This document shows positions 6,833 to 11,749 of a stretch of DNA of 11,749 nt, in pieces; position 1 is the first letter of the stretch, and each line of letters opens with the position of its first letter. The translations under genes were made by a program, and so were the position numbers. The stretch lies in the NCBI GenBank assembly GCA_017628775.1, contig JAGBYN010000124.1:1-11749 (forward strand), written 5' to 3'. The notes beneath the pieces were generated by a model. It worked only from the letters and a program-made list of their open reading frames with translations. It did no database searches and had not been told where the DNA came from. The stretch comes from Bacteroidaceae bacterium (lineage in GTDB: Bacteria > Bacteroidota > Bacteroidia > Bacteroidales > Bacteroidaceae).

Positions 6833-7884
6833 GCTTCTGTTGGCTGTTCTTCTTCTTCAGGTTCAATCGCAGGTTGATAACTGTCTTTGATTTTATTTTT
6901 GATTTCTTCAGCCATCTCGGGATTGTCGGTCAAGATGCGTTTAACCGCTTCTCGGCCTTGTCCGATTTTGGTTTCGCCGTAGCTGAACCATGAACCGCTT
7001 TTCTTGATGATGCCTGCATTGACACCGATATCAATGATTTCGCCAATCTGCGAGATACCTTCGCCGAAGGTGATTTCGAACTCGGCCTTACGGAAGGGAG
7101 GTGCAACCTTGTTTTTAATGACTTTTACGCGCACTTGATTGCCAATGGGCGTGTCGCCTTCTTTCAGCATTGTCACTTTGCGGATGTCGATGCGCACCGA
7201 AGCGTAGAATTTAAGTGCGTTACCACCTGTTGTCGTTTCAGGGTTGCCAAACATGACCCCAATCTTGTCGCGCAATTGGTTGATAAAGATGCAAGTGGTA
7301 TTTGTCTTGCTGATGCTTGCGGTAAGCTTACGAAGAGCCTGACTCATGAGGCGTGCTTGAAGTCCAACTTTGTTGTCGCCCATATCGCCTTCAATTTCAG
7401 CCTTCGGAGTGAGGGCGGCAACGGAGTCAATGACAATAATGTCAACAGCTGCCGAGCGGATGAGCTGATCTGCAATTTCTAAGGCTTGCTCGCCGCAGTC
7501 GGGCTGAGAAATCAACAGATTGTCGGTGTCAACACCTAACTTCTCGGCATAAAAGCGGTCGAACGCATGCTCGGCGTCAATGAATGCGGCTATGCCACCT
7601 TGATTTTGCGCCTGAGCAATGGCGTGAATGGCAAGTGTGGTTTTACCAGAACTTTCTGGACCATAGATTTCAATGATACGACCCTTGGGATAACCCCCAA
7701 CGCCGAGGGCAATGTCTAACCCAATCGAACCCGTAGGGATTACTTCTATTTGTTCCACCTTGTCGTCGCCCATTCGCATGATTGAACCTTTGCCAAAGTC
7801 CTTTTCAATCTTTGCCATCGCAGCCTGGAGCGCTTTAAGCTTATCGTTGTTTGCGGTAATGTTTGTATCGTCTTTCTTTGCCAT
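6829..7884 (-). CDS. recA: Recombinase RecA
   Basis: 351 residues, normal length. RecA binds single-stranded DNA, drives strand exchange in recombinational repair and supports stress responses. Visible: N-terminal helix region [22 protein letters not shown]-type GSIGLD, Walker [10 protein letters not shown] (75-83), catalytic Glu in DAEHA (103-107), Walker [13 protein letters not shown] (147-158), the L2 DNA-binding loop around [17 protein letters not shown] (211-227), and the acidic tail [14 protein letters not shown] at 7884 (MAKKDD) is chosen because it gives the family N-terminus; the open frame extends 25 codons further up to 7959 but that extension is not RecA-like. A promoter is visible at 8006-8037. 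No clear LexA-type SOS box was seen upstream. The stop overlaps the start of the lipoprotein gene. Confidence 0.98.
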   Translation of the reverse strand: MAKKDDTNITANNDKLKALQAAMAKIEKDFGKGSIMRMGDDKVEQIEVIPTGSIGLDIALGVGGYPKGRIIEIYGPESSGKTTLAIHAIAQAQNQGGIAAFIDAEHAFDRFYAEKLGVDTDNLLISQPDCGEQALEIADQLIRSAAVDIIVIDSVAALTPKAEIEGDMGDNKVGLQARLMSQALRKLTASISKTNTTCIFINQLRDKIGVMFGNPETTTGGNALKFYASVRIDIRKVTMLKEGDTPIGNQVRVKVIKNKVAPPFRKAEFEITFGEGISQIGEIIDIGVNAGIIKKSGSWFSYGETKIGQGREAVKRILTDNPEMAEEIKNKIKDSYQPAIEPEEEEQPTEA

Positions 7885-8005
7885 AATGTTAAGGTTGGTG
7901 CTTTGATTTAGTTGTTTTATTCTTATGGTTGATTCCGAGCGTGGTCGATTCAGACTCATGATACAGAACCTGCCTTAAGAATAAAGGTACTGATTAAAAC
8001 GTTCA

Positions 8006-8037
8006 CAAAATTAAGAAAAAAGTGTAATAGGTGCAAT
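8006..8037 (-). promoter_or_regulatory. recA promoter (Bacteroidetes -33/-7 type)
   Basis: On the minus strand ATTG (8034-8037) is followed after 20 bases by TAATTTTG (8006-8013). The -7 box is a full match to TAnnTTTG and spacing is ideal; the -33 box is 3 of 4. Transcription would begin near 8000, giving a leader of about 115 nt before recA. Confidence 0.6.
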
Positions 8038-8267
8038 AAATTAATCCAATATCTTTTGTGTTAGTGGTTTTTAGGGTGCTTTACTCTTGTTTGAAGAATT
8101 AATTGCCCCACTTAGTAACGCAAATAAAATGGCATGCTGCGCTCATTTCGACAGGTCCCCCTTCACGACGGGAAAATGATGAGTTTGACTAAATCTTTGT
8201 CGCTTGAAAAGCTGACTTTTCTTTTTTGCTTAAGGATTGTTAATATTCTCATTATTTTGTGTTTTTT
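8038..8267. other. Intergenic stretch between divergent recA and PepSY-like promoters
   Basis: The full non-coding gap is 7885-8339. Apart from the two promoters it is A/T-rich and holds no credible gene, RNA gene or strong hairpin that I can see. Shared regulation of the two divergent genes is possible but no common dyad was found. Confidence 0.5.
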
Positions 8268-8301
8268 TTTGTTTTAGAATTTGATTGAAAATCTACTTTT
8301 G
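8268..8301 (+). promoter_or_regulatory. Promoter of the PepSY-like gene
   Basis: TTTG (8268-8271), 22 bases, then TACTTTTG (8294-8301), a full match to the TAnnTTTG -7 box. Spacing is one or two bases longer than the usual 19-21. The expected start of transcription is about 30 nt before the ATG at 8340. Confidence 0.5.
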
Positions 8302-8339
8302 TTGTCGTTAAAAATACTTATTCGCATACACGAAAAACC

Positions 8340-8792
8340 ATGAAAAAAAGAATTTCAATCATGTTTGTTAAGCAAATATGCTTGGTGTTGTTTGCTTCCG
8401 TGCCATTCTTTGCCGTATCGGGATTTGAAGGCGCAAGTGTGATGGAATTTGAGGGGACGCCTCCTTCTGTGCAACTTTTTGTAAATCAGCATTTCCCAAA
8501 TAGGCACGTGGCTTCGGTTAGGGTTGAATATTTATTTTTTAAACGCAAGATAAAAGTCATGATGGACGATGGTACGGAAATTGATTTTGACGACGATGGC
8601 GATTGGATTGATATAGAAAATGCCCCCGATGATGTGATTCTTAATGTCATACCCTGTGCCGTGGTGGCTTGCGTGCACGATCATTATCATCATGCCCATA
8701 TCGTTGGTGCTGAGCGATGCGGCAATAAGTTTAAGTTGAAACTGAGCGACCGCACCGTTTTAACCTTTAACGAAGATTATGATTTGCTTTAA
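8340..8792 (+). CDS. Exported PepSY-like (DUF2874) protein with a histidine cluster
   Basis: 150 residues. N-terminal signal peptide: basic MKKR, then hydrophobic ICLVLFASVPFFAVSG; an alternative ATG at codon 8 would also leave a signal. The mature part shows two copies of the PepSY-like unit: PSVQLFVNQHFPNRHVASV (42-60) with KVMMDDGTEIDFDDDGDWIDI (72-92; two neighbouring blocks), then a second at about 104-148 (HIVGAE, KFKLKLSDRTVLTFNEDYDLL). Such proteins are periplasmic or secreted and their role is unsettled; some relatives are proposed inhibitors or binding proteins. The second copy replaces the usual helix with HDHYHHAH (113-120) flanked by Cys106, Cys111 and Cys127, which could bind metal. 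It stands alone with its own promoter and terminator, divergent from recA. Confidence 0.85.
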   Translation: MKKRISIMFVKQICLVLFASVPFFAVSGFEGASVMEFEGTPPSVQLFVNQHFPNRHVASVRVEYLFFKRKIKVMMDDGTEIDFDDDGDWIDIENAPDDVILNVIPCAVVACVHDHYHHAHIVGAERCGNKFKLKLSDRTVLTFNEDYDLL

Positions 8793-8832
8793 GAATCATG
8801 TATATCCTGCTTCTTGGGTGATATAAATAGAA

Positions 8833-8899
8833 AGTACAGACAACAGACTTTTAGCGCTATTGATTAGGGCGCTCCGTCGGTTATCTGTACTCTTTTTTT
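8833..8899 (+). terminator. Terminator after the PepSY-like gene
   Basis: AGTACAGA (8833-8840) pairs perfectly with TCTGTACT (8884-8891) and is followed by C and seven T. Inside are further pairs AAC/GTT and an inner stem AGCGC/GCGCT (8853-8857 with 8869-8873), so the whole is a long interrupted hairpin about 40 nt after the stop. It lies between convergent genes. Confidence 0.8.
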
Positions 8900-8910
8900 A
8901 AAATCTAAGT

Positions 8911-8926
8911 AACGCTAAAAAAACGT
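8911..8926 (-). terminator. Possible weak terminator hairpin after ndh
   Basis: Read leftward, AACG and CGTT (extended to about five pairs TAACG/CGTTA at the ends) enclose a T-rich loop just after the ndh stop. The stem is short and the following sequence is only moderately T-rich, so termination of ndh may instead occur in the bidirectional hairpin at 8833-8891. Confidence 0.2.
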
Positions 8927-8946
8927 TATGCAAGCGAACTCGACGC

Positions 8947-10323
8947 TTATTCGTCGGCTAACTTCACCTCGTCGGCTCCTTCGCTAAGCAAGTCCGTTCC
9001 CCAGTGCTTATTGGCCAGGCGTTTTTCGCGTTCTTCAATTTCCTTGGCTTTCTTTGCGTAAATAATCAAACGCAATGATTGTCCGTAGCTGAAGTAATTC
9101 CACATCCAATTGAGCAACACGATTAATTTGTTGCGCACGCCAAGAATAGAGCGCAAGTGCACCACGAGCCACATGAGCCATGCGAAGAAGCCCGCCATTT
9201 TAATCTTGCTGAATTCTGCAACGGCACGATTGCGACCTACGGTAGCCATAGTGCCAAGATTGATGTATTTGAAAGGCTTCATCTCCTTGCCTTTTTCCAA
9301 TCGCTTGAGGTTTTTAGCCAGGAGGGATCCTTGCTGAATGGCAACCTGAGCCAATTGAGGGTGTCCGCCTTTCCAGTTGTCGTCGCCTTCCTCCATAATG
9401 CATTGGTCGCCAATGCAATACACGTCGTTCAATCCCAATACCTGATTAAAGGCATTGACCTTGATGCGGCGTCCGCGACCAATACTCGTTTCGGGCAGAT
9501 TACCCATAGGTTGCGCTGCCACACCGCTCACCCAAATAAACGTGCGGGTTGCGATGCTGCTGCCGTCCTTGAGTACGACGCGGTGGTCCTTATAGTCGGT
9601 AACCATCTTGTTGAGCAACACGTTTACGCCCATTTCGCGCAGGTATTGTTCAACATGGGCCGATGATTCTGGGCTCATTGCAGGCAGCAAGCGCGGTCCT
9701 GCTTCAACGAGGTAAACGTTAACCAGGCTTGAAGGAAGGTCGGGGTAGTCCTTGGGGATGATGAACTTTTTCATTTCGGAGAGCGCCCCTGCTACTTCTA
9801 CGCCGGTAGCACCACCCCCAACAATTACCACATTGAGCAATTCCATGCGTTCGCGTTCGCTGGCGCAGGTAAGTGCACGTTCAAGGTTTTCAAGCAAGGC
9901 ATTGCGCAGACCTTCAGCCTCGCTCACGTTTTTCATCGGAATGGCGCGTTCCTCAACGTTTTCGTTACCAAAAAAGTTTGTTGTCGTTCCCGCGGCGAGT
10001 ATTAAGTAATCGTAGCTTACCTTACCAATTGATGTTTGAATAATCTTTTGCTCAGGGAATATAGAACGCACCTTCGCCATACGGAAGTAAAAGTCCTTAC
10101 GGTTTTGGAATATCTTACGGAAGGGGAAGGAGATGCTGCTGGGCTCAATACCCGAAGAGGCAATTTGATAAATCAGTGGGGGAAACTGGTGGTAATTGTT
10201 TCGATCGATCAATACAACCTGAAAATTTGAATTTTTAAGTTTGTTGGCTAACTTCAATCCGCCAAAACCGCCACCTACGATGACCACGCGTTTTTTATCT
10301 GTTTGAGGAACGTTAAAACTCAT
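8947..10323 (-). CDS. ndh: Type II NADH:quinone oxidoreductase (NDH-2), FAD-dependent
   Basis: 458 residues from ATG at 10323; the frame is open to an ATG at 10386, but that lies upstream of the promoter -7 box and is not family-like. NDH-2 is a peripheral inner-membrane flavoprotein that passes electrons from NADH to quinone without pumping protons. Visible: FAD-binding IVGGGFGG (15-22), ILAAGTTTNFFG (108-119), NADH-binding VVIVGGGATGVEVAGALSEM (165-184), TFIWVSGVAAQP (261-272), the flavin-contacting YCIGDQC (302-308), and the quinone-site block PQLAQVAIQQG (322-332, AQxxxQ pattern). The C-terminal part (about 377-425) is hydrophobic and aromatic (FFAWLMWLVVHL, LNWMWNYF) and anchors the protein to the membrane. 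Monocistronic with its own promoter. Confidence 0.92.
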   Translation of the reverse strand: MSFNVPQTDKKRVVIVGGGFGGLKLANKLKNSNFQVVLIDRNNYHQFPPLIYQIASSGIEPSSISFPFRKIFQNRKDFYFRMAKVRSIFPEQKIIQTSIGKVSYDYLILAAGTTTNFFGNENVEERAIPMKNVSEAEGLRNALLENLERALTCASERERMELLNVVIVGGGATGVEVAGALSEMKKFIIPKDYPDLPSSLVNVYLVEAGPRLLPAMSPESSAHVEQYLREMGVNVLLNKMVTDYKDHRVVLKDGSSIATRTFIWVSGVAAQPMGNLPETSIGRGRRIKVNAFNQVLGLNDVYCIGDQCIMEEGDDNWKGGHPQLAQVAIQQGSLLAKNLKRLEKGKEMKPFKYINLGTMATVGRNRAVAEFSKIKMAGFFAWLMWLVVHLRSILGVRNKLIVLLNWMWNYFSYGQSLRLIIYAKKAKEIEEREKRLANKHWGTDLLSEGADEVKLADE

Positions 10324-10355
10324 AATATGCTTTGTTTTATGTTTTAATCCAAGTG

Positions 10356-10387
10356 CAAAATTACCCCCATTTTGTAGATGAAACAAA
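10356..10387 (-). promoter_or_regulatory. ndh promoter (near-ideal Bacteroidetes consensus)
   Basis: On the minus strand TTTG (10384-10387), exactly 20 bases, then TAATTTTG (10356-10363): a complete match to TTTG-N19-21-TAnnTTTG. Transcription would begin about 25 nt before the ATG at 10323, which also supports that start. A second TAnnTTTG box (TATTTTTG, 10384-10391) overlaps the -33 but lacks a partner. Confidence 0.75.
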
Positions 10388-10708
10388 AATACAACCGCAT
10401 TTCGTGTGAAAAAGGCACAGCTGGCTCGCTTCTTGATAAACCGACAAGGCAGTTTCTGAGCAATTATTACTTCTTTTTCTACATATAATAAACGCTTATT
10501 TTAGGGGAGGAACATTAATCGTTCCGTTTTTTTGACGTTGCAGACGCTTTGTTCTGCATGCGTATTTCAAGTTTGTTGAAACAATCATCTTAACCCAGGT
10601 GCGCTTTGCTGGTGCGAGGAATCCAATGCTTCGTCGTGCACGAGCAAGGCGCATTGTTTTGTTTGCTTCGTGGTGTGGCGGCCGCATAGCCCGCCTTCGC
10701 CACCTTGT
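10388..10708. other. Non-coding gap between ndh and the polyamine gene
   Basis: About 320 bases without a credible gene; short open frames here have no recognisable features. It contains the palindrome TCGTGCACGA (10634-10643) and a GC-rich dyad GTGGCG/CGCCAC (10675-10680 with 10698-10703) that competes with GGCGG/CCGCC (10677-10681 with 10691-10695). No promoter box or tRNA-like fold was seen. Confidence 0.5.
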
Positions 10709-10712
10709 AAAA

Positions 10713-10755
10713 AAAGTAAGGCATCACTCCTTGTTAAAGAGCAATGCCTTACTTT
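10713..10755 (-). terminator. Strong terminator after the carboxy(nor)spermidine dehydrogenase gene
   Basis: Read leftward, AAAGTAAGGCATTGCTC pairs with GAGTGATGCCTTACTTT over 17 positions (two G-U), loop of 9, and the 3' arm runs into seven T (10709-10715). It starts about 16 nt after the stop codon. A textbook intrinsic terminator. Confidence 0.9.
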
Positions 10756-10771
10756 ATTTGGTGTGATTACT

Positions 10772-11749
10772 TTAGAGTTCGAGGTCGATGTCGTGGAGTT
10801 CGTGCCAGGGAAGACCTTGCTTATTGAGTTCGTCCATAAATGGATCGGGATCAAATTCTTCAACGTTCCAAACGCCTGGGCGTTTCCAAAGACCGAGCAT
10901 GAACATGCGTGCGCCGATGCAAGCTGGTACGCCCGTAGTGTAGCTAACACCCTGCATGCCTGTTTCTTCATAAGCTGCGCGGTGTGAGCAGTTGTTGTAA
11001 ACGTAGTAAGTGTGTTCCTTACCATCGTAGCCAATACCCTTGATGCGGCAACCGATGCTGGTTTCGCCTTCGTAGTTTTCACCAAGATCCTGAGGATTGG
11101 GGAGCACAGCCTTAAGGAACTGAAGGGGTTGAATCCAGTGGCCTTCGTAGCAAATGGGCACGATGCTGTCCATACCGATGTTTTGAATCACGCGGAGGTG
11201 TGTCAGATATTCTTGTCCGAAAGTCATCCAGAAACGAGCACGCTTAATGGTGGGGTAGTTCTTCACGAGACTTTCAATTTCTTCGTGGTGAAGGAGGTAT
11301 GACTCGCGTGGGCCGATGTTTGGATAGTTAAGGGGTTGGTGAATTTCAAGGGGTTCTGTTTCCACCCATTGTCCGTTTTCCCAATAAAGACCCTTCTGGG
11401 TGATTTCTCGGATGTTGATTTCAGGGTTGAAGTTTGTGGCAAAGGCCTTTCCGTGATCGCCTGCATTGCAATCCACAATGTCAAGATAATGAATTTCCTT
11501 GAAGTGGTGCTTGGCTGCATAAGCCGTGTAGATAGAGGTAACACCTGGGTCGAAACCGCACCCAAGGATCGCAGTCAAACCAGCTTGTTCGAAGCGTTCC
11601 TTGTAAGCCCATTGCCATGAATATTCAAAGTGGGCTTCGTCCTTAGGTTCGTAGTTAGCTGTGTCAAGGTATGAACAGCCAAACTCCAAACAAGCATCCA
11701 TGATGGTGAGGTCCTGGTAGGGGAGTGCGAGGTTCATCACAAGATCAGG
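10772..11749 (-). CDS. Carboxynorspermidine/carboxyspermidine dehydrogenase (5' end beyond the window)
   Basis: The frame is open through the right edge (325 codons visible, beginning PDLVMNLALPY), so the N-terminal NADP-binding part, roughly 70 residues, is missing. The visible part matches the saccharopine-dehydrogenase-like family of carboxynorspermidine synthase: CSYLDTANYEPKDEAHFEYS, WQWAY, ILGCGFDPGVTSIYTAYA, YLDIVDCNAGDHGKAFATNF, PRESYLLHHEE, FGQEYLTHLRV and TTGVPACIGARMF near the end. The enzyme condenses aspartate semialdehyde with putrescine or diaminopropane and reduces the product with NADPH, the first step of the carboxyspermidine route that Bacteroidetes use for spermidine. It is not expected to make lysine despite the family name. 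The decarboxylase partner gene is not in view. Putrescine versus diaminopropane preference cannot be told from sequence. Confidence 0.85.
   Translation of the reverse strand, partial: PDLVMNLALPYQDLTIMDACLEFGCSYLDTANYEPKDEAHFEYSWQWAYKERFEQAGLTAILGCGFDPGVTSIYTAYAAKHHFKEIHYLDIVDCNAGDHGKAFATNFNPEINIREITQKGLYWENGQWVETEPLEIHQPLNYPNIGPRESYLLHHEEIESLVKNYPTIKRARFWMTFGQEYLTHLRVIQNIGMDSIVPICYEGHWIQPLQFLKAVLPNPQDLGENYEGETSIGCRIKGIGYDGKEHTYYVYNNCSHRAAYEETGMQGVSYTTGVPACIGARMFMLGLWKRPGVWNVEEFDPDPFMDELNKQGLPWHELHDIDLEL

Noticed and set aside
3279..7980. A 13-base match (ACCTGCCTTAAGA) shared by the sigma leader (3279-3291, minus) and the recA upstream region (7968-7980, plus)
   Set aside because: A match of this length is about what chance gives in two strands of a window this size, and the two sites have opposite orientation relative to their genes.
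7982..8010. Alternative recA promoter TTTTG-N16-TACCTTTA
   Set aside because: Spacing is too short and the -7 box imperfect; the overlapping ATTG-N20-TAATTTTG fits much better.
9157..9666. Plus-strand open frame of 169 codons
   Set aside because: Antisense to ndh; no independent evidence.
10496..10687. Minus-strand 63-codon frame between ndh and the polyamine gene
   Set aside because: Highly basic, no start context, promoter or recognisable fold, and it begins inside a GC-rich dyad; treated as chance.
1..11749. CRISPR arrays, insertion sequences, tRNA or rRNA genes, phage genes
   Set aside because: No regularly spaced direct repeats, transposase or integrase motifs, or tRNA-like folds were seen on either strand.

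Overview
The window looks like a chromosomal segment of a Bacteroidales bacterium, most likely Prevotellaceae or a close relative. The signs are promoters of the Bacteroidetes type (TTTG-N20-TAnnTTTG), A/T-rich leaders without Shine-Dalgarno sequences, DUF4252 and PepSY-like (DUF2874) proteins, a LysRS with the long C-terminal tail seen in this phylum, and a carboxy(nor)spermidine dehydrogenase. The species assignment is an inference; no rRNA or tRNA gene is present.

Layout, left to right; every gene except one is on the minus strand. (1) 1-3500: an accessory operon read leftward from a leader near 3279-3500. It encodes an ECF sigma factor, a single-pass anti-sigma-like membrane protein, a secreted DUF4252 protein and a secreted CotH-kinase-like protein with a beta-trefoil-like N-terminus (cut by the left edge). 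(2) 3512-8037: a housekeeping cluster read leftward in the order recA, small lipoprotein (ATGA overlap), lysS, gpsA. It starts at a recognisable promoter about 120 nt before recA and ends at a strong hairpin terminator after gpsA. (3) 8268-8899: the only plus-strand gene, an exported PepSY-like protein, with its own promoter and terminator, divergent from recA. (4) 8947-10387: a type II NADH dehydrogenase with a near-ideal promoter. (5) 10713-11749: the 3' part of carboxynorspermidine/carboxyspermidine dehydrogenase (polyamine synthesis), with a strong terminator.

The most interesting part is the sigma/anti-sigma/DUF4252/CotH operon. Its order suggests a cell-envelope signalling cassette: the anti-sigma holds the sigma factor at the inner membrane, and the output or sensory arm is two exported proteins, one resembling an extracytoplasmic protein kinase. 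Its leader has two perfect dyads, and the sigma/anti-sigma gap has a perfect hairpin. The cassette's function is not established by the sequence. The other regions are ordinary core metabolism and repair, with a few details worth checking (recA-lipoprotein coupling, a His cluster in the PepSY-like protein, an N-terminal extension on GpsA).
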